Shown here piece after piece: positions 1 to 13,800 of a DNA stretch of 64,000 nt. Origin of the DNA: Narthecium ossifragum (taxonomy: Eukaryota; Streptophyta; Magnoliopsida; Dioscoreales; Nartheciaceae); contig OY986973.1 in the NCBI GenBank assembly GCA_963920575.1, positions 1,798,001 through 1,862,000 on the forward strand. Direction: 5' to 3'. The notes beneath the pieces were generated by a model, which ran no database searches, was not told the origin of the DNA, and worked only from the letters and a program-made list of their open reading frames with translations. The stretch's first letter is position 1; each line of letters starts with the position of its first letter. A program made the translations under genes and the position numbers.

Positions 1-986
1 GGCAGCAATTGCTCACAGCAAGTTTTTCTTTATGAATGTACGTAAAAACATTCTAATCTCAATTGGTGAAGCATTGATCACAAAATGTTGCAAGATTATG
101 CCGAATCAAAGCGCAAACCCAAATAAGAAAAGTACCAAATTCAACCAAGCGAGCATATTGAATTGTTTTTTTTTTGAGTTTTTTATAATATTCAGACGTG
201 TACAAATGGCATTTGTTTGAATAGCAACTGTACTATCAAGTATCAAGAAAAAGGCAGGGCTTTTTGATTGACTTTAAGTAGAGATATCCAAACTAAGCAT
301 GCTTAGTGAACTGCCAAATATTTCTCCAAACCAAACATTTAGAGAAACTATTTTGTCTGATGGCAGACTAGAAGGTTGTCTGTTGTCCGGGTTAGGCACA
401 ACCTATCGTAATCAATGCTCTTTTCTTCCACAGTTAAACTCATTCAAATCTGGGGATGTATGTTTAACAGGTTGTCAATAGGGTATTTTGACACATACCA
501 ATGGGATCAGAACCTTGGAAGTTGAAAGTTGGCACTCCCATGGGATCTCCATTGGCCCTGTTTTTGAAAATATGGATTGGAACTTCTAGTTGTTATTAGA
601 TACAACCGGTGTTATTTCTAAGTCCTTGGCAGGTAGCTTGTGAGTTGGACATATTTTGACACGTGTGAAATGCAAGCTCATGCAGTATGAGGAGAATGCA
701 AGGTTATATGACTTGCGAGGTGCTTTTCAGCTGTTTTTCCAAGCTTGGATGGCAGATAAGTGTTCCCAAAAAAAAAAAAAAATTAATGGGGCAAGACTCA
801 ATTATGTGGTAGAATCGTCCGTTCAATGTGTTTTAACATCAAAGTGATGGCCGGCATTCGCACTTTTCTCTGTATGCCATTTGTACCGATGTGCTGAGCT
901 ATTTATGTGCAAACTGGCAGTTTTATTGCATTTTTTTACTATAAGTTAGATGGAGTGAGGCTTGCTGCTATGCTATGGCTTTGCAG
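1..986. other. Upstream region / probable 5' UTR intron of the HAT3.1-like gene
   Basis: No convincing coding region is seen. A pyrimidine-rich stretch ending in TTTGCAG at 980-986 looks like a 3' splice site, so at least part of this DNA is probably an intron in the 5' untranslated region of the homeodomain gene that follows. An A-run lies near 769-781. Small open frames here are short and look random. Confidence 0.5.
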
Positions 987-1059
987 GTGATTAATATATT
1001 TTTGAGTAGAATTGGAAGGAACTCTGTATGTGATCCATTGGTGCCTTAGATATCCTTGT

Positions 1060-4000
1060 ATGATGGATCATGTGGATGTAACTTCCCCTGTCCAGAGCAG
1101 TGATCAGGAATATAACGGCTTCAGCCCTATGCCAGATCCATGCAATCAGAAGAATGAGCCCAATTTTGAAGTAGAGAAGAAGACTGATGCAGCTAAGAGT
1201 TCCAGTAAATCAGCACACAAGAGAAAGAAAATTTCTCCAAGAATCGTAGGCAGAAGATATAACTTGAGATCTTCGCTAGATGGTGTCAGAGTTCTTCGAT
1301 CAATGAAAAGTAGCAAAACTAAGTCTCATGTTAAATCTGTTAGTACTCCAGTAAATCCTGTAACAGAAAGAAGAATTAAAAGGAGGAAAGTAAAGAGAAC
1401 CTCACGCGATGAGTTATTGTTAAGCAGAAAGCGTGTAAGATACGTGTTGACACGAATGAACTATGAGCAGAGTCTGATTGATGCATATTCTGGTGAAGGC
1501 TGGAGAGGGCAAAGGTTCGTGGCGTTTCCAATTTTGGTTATTTGTTTTCTTCTCTTATTTCACTGTATTTATGGTAATCTCCTGCTTGAAACAATATATT
1601 CAAGTGTCTGTTGAGATCTTGCTCAATATCATGGCTTATTTTGATTGTTTTCTCTACTTATTTTTGTGTGCCATTTTTTCTTTGAGATTATTTTCTCTGA
1701 TAGCCATGTTATTCATTTTTATGTTTTGTACTAAAATGTTGTTTCTGTTCAACTTCATAAAGGTCTTGTTTGTTGTCATGTGAAGCGCATCTTCGAGCAT
1801 AGAGCATGGAACTCATTTGCACATCTTAAATATCTCAACAGGTAACTTCAGTGGGAGGAAGATACAATGAGAAGTCCTGCATGAGAATAATGATCACAAT
1901 TTGCTTGAGTAGCATAATATGGCTTTAGGCATTGGAAACTTGTTTCTTTACAATTGTTTACTACATTTTTGTTTTTTTTTCATTCAACTTTTGCTACCCT
2001 ATCCTAATGGACCTGCTTATCTATCTATCAAGGATTCCAGCTTGAAAATTTGGATCATCTTCTGAAGAGGATGATCTTAGAAAGTCAGGTTTGTTAATTA
2101 AGGAAGGTTCTTGTTAGAATAGAAGGCTAAATGATGTAAATGCAGATATTGTGATCCAGCTAATAGATGTCATGTTTCTATATGTAGATGACCTTATAGC
2201 TGGGTTATGTTTTGCGATGCGAGTTTCTTATTTTATGCTTATGTTTGTGATGATTTATGGTGTTAGATGATCCTTAAGTACTTTGTGGTCAAGTACAGTC
2301 TATCGCACTATTTTCAAGGCTAAATACCCTCGTCCTAGTAGGAATGCAGTCCTTTCTCAGTTTCTCTGTCATAAGTTTTAAAGCAGAGACCTCATGAAAG
2401 ATAATATAATGGTGCTATTCGAGTAATTTTTGGTTTGCATTGTTTTTTTATTTCAATTTTTCGATTAAATTGCAGCCAGGAAAAGATTAAACCAGAGAAG
2501 GAGCTTGAACGAGCTAAGTCTGAAATTATACGCTGCAAGTTGAAGTTACGTGACTTGTTTCACCACCTTGATTCTCTGTCATCTGACGGAAGGTTTCAGG
2601 AATCTTTATTTGATTCCGAGGGACAAATTTCCAGTGAAGATGTATGTGAACTCAATTTATCTTGCCAAAATTTTCTCCGCAAATACATTTCCATTTTTGG
2701 ATTCATAATATATAGGACAGCTAAACCATAGTTCTGTCTTATTTTAGATATTCTGTGCCAAATGCGGTTCTAAGACGGTATCAGCTGATAATGACATTGT
2801 ACTGTGTGATGGCATTTGTGATCGAGGATTTCACCAGAAGTGTTTGGACCCCCCGCTATTGAGTGAAGATAGTAACTTTCCAGCCTCTTAACTTTATGCT
2901 CTTGTTCAAAGTTTTCAATAGCCCTAGCATCCAAATCATATCCCACAAACGCTAACCAGTTTGCGTCCCTTTTCTAGTTCCTGCTGGAGATGAGGGTTGG
3001 TTGTGCCCTTCATGTGATTGCAAGGTAGATTGCCTCAACATCCTGAATGAAGTCCAAGGAAGTGATCTGGGAATTGAGAATACCTGGGAGGTAGGTATTA
3101 AAATGTGTTATCCATCCTTTTGCTTTAATTTGAAAGAAGGATTTGCTTTATCGTAGAGCTAGTAATCGTATTAGGATTTAAATCTGCTGCTCAATTGTGC
3201 AGGATGTTTTTCCAGAGGCAGCTGGTATTGTGAATGGAGATAAGCAATATGATGAAAGTTCAAATGATTCAGAGGACAATGATTACGATCCTGATGCTCC
3301 TGATGATGAGGCAGAAGACCGAGAGAAAGAATTTGTTTCCGATGAATCTGATTCTACTTCCGCACCTGAGGATCCAGGCAATAGAAAGCATGACAGCCAT
3401 TGCCATGATTTAGGTTATCTTTCTGATGACTCAGAGGATGATGATTATGGCCCCGATGATCCTGAACCCACTAGGACATCTAATAAGGATGGATCAACTT
3501 CAGATGAATCAGACTTTACATCTGATTCTGATGACTTCTGTGAGGAGCTTAGGAAAACTTCAAGTGCTAATCGAATTTCTGGAACCTCTTCAAGTCAGAA
3601 GTCTCTTGATCATTTAAGGGGTGGAGAACATGTGAGAGCTACAAACAACTCATCAATCAATTCTGAGCGTCTTTCTCCATTGGATTCAGACTTGAATCAA
3701 GAAAATGTTTTGCAAGTTTCAGCAAAAAGGCAGTCTGAGCGCTTAGATTATAAAAAGCTATATGATGTATGTATCCCTTCCTACCAAATAGCAGCTATTT
3801 AGACATATGATGGTGTTAGGCGGTGGTAATAAGGCACTACTCCCCTTACTGTTGCTCTTGATTTCTATAGATCTCTTGAGGTCCTCCTTTTAGCGGTCTT
3901 GAGGAAATTATTTCTTGGATGCGCTGTTCAATCTTTTCTTCAATACATACCTTGGTATAGTCTCTTTATCTTTTCCATGTGGCAGTAAGCCACGAACACC

Positions 4001-5892
4001 CTGCAACTATTGATCCAGATCAATCATCTGCTATAGTGGAAGATGATGACTAAACTATCAATTTTGTATAAAAGCATACATACAGTCTTCATATCTTTTG
4101 GTGTACTCGGCCAATAAATGATCATCCTATATGCTATAGCAACTGTTCGATGACTGGTCAGATCTTTTCATTCGCACATCGTCATACAGTAATGCATATG
4201 CATTCACTCAGCAATTTTCTTTATTTTTTCCCCATTAATGACTCCTTAAAGTCTGATTACTTATTTTGCCACTATTCGTAAGATTTTTTGACCAATGTGT
4301 TCGTCGGACCTCGGATTTTGTAGGAAGCGTATGGTAAAACATCTTCTGATACAAGTGATGATGAAGACTGGTCTGCTGTTGGCACACGGAAGCAAGGGAA
4401 GAAAAATGAAATTGGAATGGAGTCTACTGGAGTGGAAAGGAAGAGTGCTCGGATTGTCGGAAGTCGAAGAAGTTCTAGTAATGCCAAGGGCAATCTTCCA
4501 GAGGTTGGTACAGTAGTAAAGTCGGATTTAAGCAAAGTGCAAGTTTCTCAGGAAGTTGCTGAAAGTACTCCCAAGGTAACACATCAAAGGTTGAATTACG
4601 TTTCCATGAATGCTTCGGTAGCTGATAGACATTGTGATTTTCAGAAGGTCCATTCTAATGGTGATGCAAAATCGAAAAGAGAGAGCGAGTCTCAGAAGCT
4701 TGACTATAGCGGTGACAATAAATCATCATCTCAAAAGAAGTCTCAAAAGCTAACATCTCAGGTACTGGAAAATTATTTTCTGCGTTTGCATTGAGAATAT
4801 GTTCATGCTTGTTTCTTAAGGTGAAAAACATGTTTCTTATTTTATTGCATTTTGAAGCAGATTATGATGTCCAAGTGTATAGAGTATTTTTGGTGCTTCT
4901 TGGGATAGATATTAAAGGTTATTTCTGACCTATGCATGATGAGGGCATTGAATAATTAAGTGGGTGTTCTTGGAAACAATAGAGCAATGGGTACTTATGG
5001 AGGCTGCCAGATATTGTAGGTGGCTGATTGGGATTTGGGGGGAATGGAGGTTTGGACGCCAAGTGGTTGATTGTATTTCAAGTGGGCGTTGGAGTAAATC
5101 ATAGGCATAGAGAAACTTGATTGACACTTGTGTGTTCCAACACTTCATAAGTTGGCTTAATCATGAACTCAGTGATCTTCTGACCTGTACTCTTTTATTC
5201 TTTGATGGATGTCAGTAAGCACATGGATTTCTTCTGTCAACTTGTATCTAACATGGCCTAACTTAGCAGAAACTTCTTGAAGTCTTGAAAGAAAATGAAT
5301 ACCCTACACGAGCAATGAAAGAAAATCTGGCTGAAGAACTTGGGATGACATTCCGACAGGTATTGTTTTTGCTGTGATTCCCACCGACTGTAATATAACT
5401 CATGGCCTCTTTCATCACTATAGAACTGATTTCCAGGTCAGTAAATGGTTTGACAATGCACGACATAGCCTGCGAGTATCCGCAAAAGAATCCAGCGGGC
5501 AAGCATTGGTTACTCCTGATATAGCTATTGACAATGATGTCAGTCAGACACGGGTCAGCACTTCAGGCAACCATCTTTCTGGAGAAGCCCCTCGAATCAA
5601 GACCCGTAGTCAAGATCATGGAGGACCTGCTGAAGCAGCCCATGATGTTGGGAATGTTACTCCCGATAAAGGTCCTAGGTTGAGTAAAACTGGTACAAAG
5701 AAGGCTGAATTGGTGATGGAAGAAAAGTATTCAGGCAGGGAAGGGAAGAGAAAAATTTTGGGTCAAGGTGAAAACAAGATAGGTGGAGGTGAAGGTGGCA
5801 GTCGCAGTGGAGTTAAAGCAGAAGATATCATGGACAGCGATCGGCAGAAGGCAATCGAGCGTGAACTGAGGAAGAGGAGACAAAATAGGTAA
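1060..5892 (+). CDS. PHD-finger homeodomain protein, HAT3.1/PRHA type
   Basis: Likely nuclear DNA- and chromatin-binding regulator. Eight coding exons: 1060-1514, 2476-2641, 2748-2871, 2978-3090, 3203-3766, 4324-4761, 5270-5359 and 5437-5892, summing to 801 aa in one frame. The N-terminus is basic ([14 protein letters not shown]; nuclear-import-like). A coiled, charged segment follows ([11 protein letters not shown]). The PHD finger reads FCAKCG...[14 protein letters not shown]...WLCPSC, a full C4HC3 set, and is split over exons 3 and 4. Next comes a long acidic Asp/Ser region ([11 protein letters not shown] and a second copy [10 protein letters not shown]). The homeodomain is split over exons 7-8; its third helix reads [13 protein letters not shown]. 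The C-terminus is basic ([11 protein letters not shown], then stop). This order, PHD then acidic region then C-terminal homeodomain, is that of Arabidopsis HAT3.1 and parsley PRHA. An in-frame ATG at 1012 lies in the same exon; 1060 or 1063 (MDHVDV) seems the better start. Targets cannot be read from sequence. Confidence 0.9.
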
Positions 5893-6890
5893 ACATTGCC
5901 TGGTCACCCAATATACTTGGGCTAACCTAAATGCTTCTTCAGAGTAGTACTAAAGGTAGGTTCGACATGGTTCGAAAACATGGGTAGTAGAAACTGTGCT
6001 CATATACAGCTATAGACTTCAAGCAAACTCAGCCAGCCAATTGCCATTCGTTACTACAACGATTGTGCTGAAGCTGCTGCCTATTGGTTCATCGGAATGT
6101 TGGGCTTCGCCGGCATCTGCACCAGTGGCATGTCAAGCGTTCTCAGTCAAGCTTTTGATTTCTTTCCCCACCTGTTGTATGTTGTGATAGTTCCAGTAAT
6201 TCGGGAAGCTCAGCTTCTATTGAGCAGCATGTAAGCTATGCGGCACTTGGAACTTTGTTAACAACTGAACTATTGAGAATCTCAATTCTTCCGGATAGAA
6301 ATTCTTCCTTGGATGTAGTTTATAAACGAGATAGTATAGCCTTAGAATCTTGATATTTACACAATGCGCCCTCGAATATGTAAATATAAAGATTCTAGGA
6401 ACAAATATTGAATATTGCATTTTACAAGGGGGGGAAATGCAAGAGGAGAAGCTCGCAGAGCTATTGAGCAATGGTGGGACCCACTGCCTACCTGTTTCCA
6501 ACGGGGGAGAAAATCGGAGACCGGGAAATAGGAAAAAAGATCCGAAATTAAAACCCCGCTCGGATCCAGACGAGAACCAAAACGGCGCGCCAAACCGGTT
6601 ATTTGGAGCCCAAATTTGTTGGAATCCCGAAACCGGGCCGGTTTCAAAGTTTCAAAAGAGCCCCCCTCCACCCCTCCCAAACGGTCGACGAAGCGCGCAA
6701 ATTCCAAACCCCAAATCTTTTCGAAAACAAAACTAAAAATCTCCGCTCCACACCCTCTCAAATGGCCGCCGAGCCCCCCTCTACAAACACCCCCCCTCCT
6801 CCTCCCCCCACTCCGTCCCCTCACACCTCCGCCCCTCCACTCCCTCGAAACCCAAGAAGGCCTGCCGGGGAGGCGTGGGGAGAGGGCGCC

Positions 6891-8674
6891 ATGGCGGACA
6901 AGGAGAACTCCGTCCGGCTCACCCGCGCCGCCGCTGCCAAGCGCGCCGCCGCCGCCGCCGGGCAACCCTTCCCCTCGGATCAGCCTCCGTCCAAGAGGAA
7001 GCGCGTGGTGCTGGGCAAGCTCCCCACCCTCTCCAACGCTGCCGCCCCCAGCGCCGATAGCCGCCCGGCCCCGTCCAAACCCCGAACCCGGTCCAAGAAG
7101 AAGGCCGATGTGCCCAAGAAGACGACTCCTCCCGTGGACTCCGTACCTAGCGTCGCGTCTAGTGACTCTGGCGATCTCCAGTTGTGTGCGGACTATGCCC
7201 CTGATATATACCAGTACCTTAGATCCATGGAGGTGGGGTTTCGAGCTTTGGGTTCCTTCATTTAGCTCCTTTTTCTTGGTTCTCTGCTTCTTGGAAAGGG
7301 TCTGATTTGATTTGGGTACCTGTATTTTCTGGAAATTTAGGTCGAGACGAAGAGGAGGCCACTGGATAGGTACATTGAGACGGTTCAGACCGATGTCACG
7401 GTGAACATGAGGGGCATCTTGGTGGATTGGTTGGTGGAGGTGGCGGAGGAGTACAAGCTCGTCGCTGATACGCTCTTTCTCACGGTATCATACATCGACA
7501 GGTTCCTTTCCGCCAATGCCCTTACTCGACAGAAGCTCCAGCTTCTTGGCGTTTCTAGCATGCTCATTGCAGCGTAAGCACCAATCTCATCGAACCCTTT
7601 TGATCGTTGGCTTGTTTGGTTATTGATGAAAACGTTTGATTTTGGTCTGGAATGCAGAAAGTATGAAGAAATTAGCCCTCCTCGTGTCGAAGATTTCTGC
7701 TATATAACTGATAACACTTACACCAAGCAAGAGGTAGTCTTTTCTCTGTTCTTGTTTAACTTGCTTATGATTGTTAGCTTCTGGAGCTTGTGTTATATAT
7801 TTGCTTTATTGTTTACTTGCAGGTGGTGAAGATGGAGAGTGATATACTGAAGTTTCTCAACTTTGAGATGGGCAACCCCACCATTAAAACATTCCTTAGG
7901 CGTGTGCTTGCTTAATATTCTGTTAGATTTGGTCTTGGAATGGACCTTCATAGCATTGCATTGAGCTAATCCGGGGCATGTTTTCCATTATCTGCAGGAG
8001 ATTTACGAAGGCTGGTCAAGAGAATGAGAAAGTAAGCTATTATGGAATCTTTTGATTGTTATTAAGTTAAGATGATTAGTGAGGCGTTTGCTAACCATGG
8101 GAAACTCTGCATTTTACAGCACCCAGCTTTGCAATTGGAGTTCTTGGGCAGTTACCTTGCTGAGCTAAGTTTAATCGACTATGATTGTGTTAAGTTCTTG
8201 CCATCATTGGTTGCCGCTTCAGCTGTCTTTGTTGCAAGATTCACCATTGATCCACACAACCATCCTTGGGTAAGATTCCATCTTTTCTTCAAAATGCTTT
8301 ATTTGACATGTTTCCTTCTATTGTTGTATTATGTACTAAAGTATTTGGATTATGTTTCGACAGAGCATGGCACTGCAACAATATACAGGTTATAAGCCAT
8401 CGGAGTTGAAGGAGTGTATCCAAGTCGTACATGGTCTGCAATTAAGTAGGAGAGGGTCCAATTTAGTAGCCATTAGAGAAAAATACAAGCAACACAAGGT
8501 ACTATCTTTTATTCCTTTTGCATGCCACCTGAACTTTTGTTATCAATCTCATTCAACTAGGCTGAGCTCTTTGTAATTTTTGTTTTGTTTTGTTTGCAAC
8601 AGTTCAAGTGTGTCTCCACATTGAATTCTCCCACAGATATCCCTAAGTCATATTTTGAAGACATCGAACAATAG
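6891..8674 (+). CDS. Cyclin A3-type mitotic/S-phase cyclin
   Basis: Regulatory subunit that binds and activates cyclin-dependent kinases in the nucleus at G1/S to G2. Eight exons: 6891-7232, 7341-7573, 7658-7733, 7823-7899, 7998-8031, 8120-8269, 8364-8498 and 8603-8674, giving 372 aa. The start [18 protein letters not shown] is typical of plant CYCA3 proteins. The cyclin box contains [18 protein letters not shown] (the MRAILVDW signature of cyclin A/B), [13 protein letters not shown] and the [18 protein letters not shown] block with [10 protein letters not shown] in front. The C-terminal cyclin fold includes [19 protein letters not shown], and the protein ends in FEDIEQ. No clear RxxL destruction box is obvious in the Ala/Pro-rich N-terminus. 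An in-frame upstream ATG at 6762 would add 43 Pro-rich residues; 6891 has the stronger context (GCGCCATGG) and the conserved MADKEN start. Intron 4 needs a GC donor (AG|GCGTGT) to keep the frame. Confidence 0.93.
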
Positions 8675-9068
8675 TTGTGCAAAGTTGGTGATTTCTGTTG
8701 AAAGTGTAGCTAACGTAGAATATCAACATCTGTAATGTTGATAAGCTTGGTAAAACTAATGTTTCACTAAAGCTAATGGAGCTGATTGGAACTAGAAGGA
8801 GCTCATCTTATACTACTGATTAAGGATCATATTAAAGAGAAGCATATTCCATGCTGGCTCCAAGAAATTTTTTTTGGATACGGAGGCACATGATCTTGTC
8901 CAGAAGTCGAAGAGAAGAACTTGCATACCAAAAGCTTGAGAGCTTTTGTGATTGATTTGTATTCTTGGTTTTGGTGCTTTTCCATGATCAGGATGTGATA
9001 TGTACCTCCACAGTGAGAAGAAACTGACTCAGAGCTTTTGCAGTTGATTACTTTTGTGAATACATGGT
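8675..9068 (+). other. 3' UTR and downstream flank of the cyclin gene
   Basis: No open frame of note. This AT-rich sequence directly follows the cyclin stop codon and probably holds its 3' untranslated region and polyadenylation site. It ends at the assembly gap. Confidence 0.5.
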
Positions 9069-9268
9069 NNNNNNNNNNNNNNNNNNNNNNNNNNNNNNNN
9101 NNNNNNNNNNNNNNNNNNNNNNNNNNNNNNNNNNNNNNNNNNNNNNNNNNNNNNNNNNNNNNNNNNNNNNNNNNNNNNNNNNNNNNNNNNNNNNNNNNNN
9201 NNNNNNNNNNNNNNNNNNNNNNNNNNNNNNNNNNNNNNNNNNNNNNNNNNNNNNNNNNNNNNNNNNNN
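9069..9268. other. Assembly gap, 200 N
   Basis: Exactly 200 undetermined bases, so the true length is unknown. Any open frame crossing it is meaningless. Confidence 0.99.
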
Positions 9269-9354
9269 TACATAATATGATGTTTATGAGGTAAAACTAA
9301 TGATGTAAGTTTTATTAGCAGGATAAGTCCATATTATGGTGCTCCCAATAAAAA

Positions 9355-9662
9355 CCCCAAAAAATAACGCGCTACCGCCACTAAAACCATCGGTAGCGCC
9401 GCTAAAACTTTTAAAAATAATGACAATTTAAAGCATTAGCGGCGAGATTTTTCCAGAGCCTCGATCCCGGCCTTTAGTAAAGTATTAGCGGCGAGATTTT
9501 TCCAGAGCGCCGGTAACATCGCCGCTAATAGCCTTTTTCTGAGAAATCCAAAAGGTTTTAGCGTCGGTACCAAATATTTTAACGGCGGCCAAGTGAGCGC
9601 CGCTATTGTATTAGCGGCGATATTTTTACCGCGCGCCGCTAATATCGCCACTAAAAGCCTTT
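9355..9662. repeat. Transposon terminal/subterminal repeat array (AGCGGCG motif)
   Basis: The motif TTAGCGGCGA with a following TTTTTCCAGAGC is repeated (9438-9460, 9486-9509), and GCCGCTAATA or CGCCGCTA variants occur in inverted orientation (9525-9660). Clusters of short direct and inverted GC motifs of this type are usual in CACTA-type transposon ends. No TIR or target duplication could be fixed because the assembly gap lies just upstream, so the superfamily is a guess. Confidence 0.45.
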
Positions 9663-9899
9663 TATTCTTTTTTTTTTCCGTGGTTTCAACTGCTAAAGAA
9701 AGGAGAAATCCAACATGTGTTCACTTATCGCAGGTAGATGTGGTTCAGATAATAGAGACGGAAGAGCTTTTTCCTCTAGAGATTTAGGCCCATTCCTTTC
9801 TTCGGGACGTGGATGTGCTTCAGAGAGAAGAAGAGCCGGCAGAGTACGTAATTCGCCATCTCATCCAGAGTTTATGCATTGAGTGCTGATTTGTATATA

Positions 9900-10170
9900 T
9901 ATTGACGTGATATGTGCATTACACATGTCCGAATTGATAATAGGATACTGATTCTCTCTTCTAGTCCATCAATAGTAGATCAATGAATCGATAGTCCACT
10001 ACCGATTAAATTATTCATCTAATAATGAGATACCGATGAACTCTATCAACCAATCGATACCTCACTACTGATATAATTGAATCAGTAGTAAGTTATCAAT
10101 TTATTGATCTAGTCCATCAATATCTAGTTGGACGAATCAATAATAGACTATCGATTCAGCGGCATGTTCA
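9900..10170. repeat. Diverged short repeats (ATCGATAGTCCACTAC-like)
   Basis: About 270 bp made of diverged copies, in both orientations, of a unit resembling TAGTCCATCAATAGTAGAT / CAATCGATACCTCACTACTG. It is non-coding and probably the subterminal part of a transposon, possibly the same one as the array at 9355-9662. The remaining sequence to 10870 is AT-rich and shows nothing recognisable. Confidence 0.4.
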
Positions 10171-10872
10171 TGTACACAAAACATTATTCTTATGTATATC
10201 AACTGTTCTTTTTTTTACTGATGATTAGTTCACTCTTACATTGTTTCAAGGTACCAAGGCATAATTTGTATCTGTTATAAAATCTTGCCGCACCATATAC
10301 TCGGATAATAGTATACTGGTGTTAATTAAGTAACACTAAAATCACCTAGGCATCTAGTCCGCAGCAAAATATTCCATGCAACACAAATGATGCCATTGTG
10401 ATGATAACAAGCAAAACCTGAGCTTTTGCAGCACTATACGTGTCCATTTCCAAAGATAACTCACTCAAAGATACTGCAAAGGCTTAAAGTATAATTAAAT
10501 AAACTACACCAAAAGTTCTACTTACATGGGCCAGACTCATTAATAAAGGAGCCATCTATCCTACATCAGCGATATAAGCACGGAGAGCAACTGCTGGAAT
10601 ACTATCAGCTGACTCACATATATAATAAGCCTGCTATGCCAAGCATTATTACTTGTCACAAGATAACTATACAAATTCGACCAAATTCTTCCTCTGGTAT
10701 TGCTTTTCTAGTCATCTGGATTAGGAGCTATATCTCCTTATCTCTGCTGCATCTATGGATGTTACAGGGTGAGAGAGGAATCTAATTTCCTCCAACAGAA
10801 TATATAAAACCTAGCAAGGATGGAAAACAGGAAAAAAGAGGGGCAAAAAGACACTATCTAAACTCTTGTAAA

Positions 10873-13800
10873 CTATTTCAAAATGATGCATTTTTTAGGT
10901 TTCCTAGAAGCAGGAATGCTGCGTTCACTAGTAGTCTGCAAGTCAACCAGCTGTGTTCCTGGGAGCTGCAACTTGGAATTCTCTGCACTTCGTTTTCTGC
11001 TTGGTCGACTAAGACCGGTGTGCTCATTTGGCGAACCACTACAAGAACAATCTGCATTTGTACTTTCATGTTTGGGCTTCATTCGTGTTGATTGAATAGA
11101 ATAAGGAACCGACTGCTTTGGATTTCCATGGTACAAGCCACTTCCAACTGATCCCTGTGGAGATTTTGACTGGTTTGTTGATTGATCGAGATTGCACGTA
11201 CCTAGAATTCTTTCCTCGCTAGCGGAGCTAGAAACATCCTGTTCACGAGGGTCATTTCAAAATGAGAAGTACAAATGGATGAAAAAAAATCTCAGCCAAA
11301 ACTTTAAATAGAGATGCAACAGAGCCTTTGGAAGGAGAAAAGGCAGAAAATCCTCGCATCAGGAAATGAGAATCCTACCAAGTAAAAGGTGTCAAAAAGT
11401 TCACTTTCGGCACCTGTAAAATTACCCATATGACAATTTAATACCTGAAATTTATTTCTTCCCGTTTTAGTACCCAAGTATCAAAACCACTTGATTTTAG
11501 TCCGGACATTTAACGCCATTCAATGGTGCCGACAACAAATTCAATTTCAACCAAGTCTCATCAATTTTGACCAATTTCCTATTAACAAAATGCCACGTGG
11601 CAACCAACTGGCTTCTCTCCTCCTCCTCTTTCACTCTTTCCCTTCTCTCTCTCCTCTCTCCTTCATCTTCTCTCTTTCTGCGTTGTCTCGCTTTTTTCCT
11701 TCTATCCTCTCTCTTGTTTCTCCCTCTCCCTCTCCCTCTCCCTCTCCCTCTCCCTCTCTTAGCCTCTCTCCCTTGATCTGTCGAAGACGAAGAGAGAGAT
11801 TAATAGAGATCAAGAGGGAAGAGAGAGGAGAGAGGAGAGAGGAGAGAGGAGAGGGAGAGAGATAGCAAAGAGAGCGAAGAGAGGTTGGAGAGAGAGATGA
11901 GAGAGGAAAGAGAGAAGAATGATGAAATGGCAAAAACCGGTCAAAATTTAGTAAAAACCAGGTCACGTGATTGCACGTGACCGGTTTACCTTCATCTTCA
12001 TATAACGACGTCAGCGGTTGGACTAAAATTGTGTTAATAATGTAATTTGGGTACTAAAACAGGAAGAAATAGATTTCAGGTATAAAATTATCATATGGGT
12101 AATTTAATAGGTACCAAAAGTGGACTTTAGCCATTCAGCAAAAAACCCCAGAAACTTTTAGGACATAAAACTTCCAAGGCAGACTAGGAAAAGATGGTTG
12201 TCACATGTATCAAATATTAATGTGAAAGACACCTCATATACTCATACAGTCCACTTTGAAAGCTTACGCGCGATTAATGAAAAAGTGACATACTATCAAC
12301 CAATCAAGAATCTCCAAACATTTGTAAGTAGGTTCTTAGGTTCTTTATAGGTACTGTTGCCACTTGGGAGTGGGTGTAGATGGCCGATACCATGTTGGAT
12401 CAGCCTCACGGCTCAAAGTCGGGTAGGGCTTGTTTTTGGAAGCTTAAAGATCCAAAATAGGCCCAATCCCAAGACATAGACCCAAAATGAGGTCCCCACA
12501 AAGTTCTATATTATTGGACTCAGATCTAGATGGTCGCTAGGTTGGTCCCCACAAACTAGCTTGATCTGGGTTTTGAGACTGAAGCCTAAAGACCGGAAAT
12601 AGGCCAAAAACCCAAGCTCAAATAGGTCAAAGTAACAAGAGGGGAAAAATTAGGCCCCAACGAATTACTTTTTCTTGGACTAGGCTTAGGCCTCATCCTT
12701 GGTACTTAAATTCCTATACAGGAATTTGGCAGATCTTGGCCAAGCCACCCTAACTTCTATAGAGAAAATAGGAAAGTCAGACTGAACTAGGTAAGGAATC
12801 AGCAATTACAATGACAAATTCATCAAACCAAGTTATGATTTAGTGAAATAGCACATGCTTGATTAGAAGCCATCTTCTTCACCAAGATAAATGAATCAGT
12901 TCGGTCTGGGACAAATGAAAGTAAATGGACATGTCCAAAAAAGATCCTAGTCTCATCCACATTCAAGGAAAAAACATTACTCACGTATAGTAAGTATCTA
13001 AGGGACAATTAATATTGTTAGCAACATCATAACGGTATTAATGCACATCTAAGGGCTGAACGAGGAAATGTCTCAAAACAATCATATTTCTCCCACTACA
13101 AACAGTAATGGCCTTATAGGCTTTAATTACACCAACTTCCCTTTCTTAAGGTGTAGTTTATAGTTCATGAATATGAAACTCCACTCGATGCTACATGAAA
13201 ATGCGCAAATATATATGGTGATAATACTGCAACAGCAGGGTATAACAGAAAAGATATTGTTTACTGCCTTGGTTCTATCTATTGACCAAGTCATAATCCA
13301 GAGAAAAGAAACTCCAGAGCATCAGGAGAGAGATGCTACGGCATTTGGCCTCCAACATCAAGAATAAGAGCATGCCCATTGAAACATGTGGTTAATGGAT
13401 GCAATAGAAGGTGCATTCAATGATTTCATCAGAATAGGCATCAGTGTCAATTATGGATCAATCCAATCATTTTACAATTTCTTAAGTAAGAACAAATCAA
13501 TGCAAAATGCAAATGAGCAAAAGCAATTAGATACAGGTGAGAACAAGATTAAGACTTGTATGAACAGTGCAGCTAGACTAATTTCATTGCAGGAACCTAG
13601 TTATTTTATCTAGCAATGGTAGTTCTCCACTATTAACAAGTATAAATCCTCAAAGTACTTGCAGCTCGATATAAGAACTTGTACCTTATCCTGAATTTCA
13701 GTAGGTTGTTCAACAGCCAATTCCTCTCCATCTGAGTCAGCCATCTCCTCACATTCAAACTCCACATGTTCACTTTCTTCATCTGTGTCACTCAGTTCTT

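Noticed and set aside
9355..10170. Possible CRISPR-like or satellite array
   Set aside because: Repeats are diverged, in both orientations and without regular spacers; they fit transposon subterminal repeats in a plant genome.
11491..11966. Ser/Leu-rich and Glu/Arg-rich overlapping frames
   Set aside because: They come from the CCCTCT and GAGAG tracts of the foldback element in an intron.
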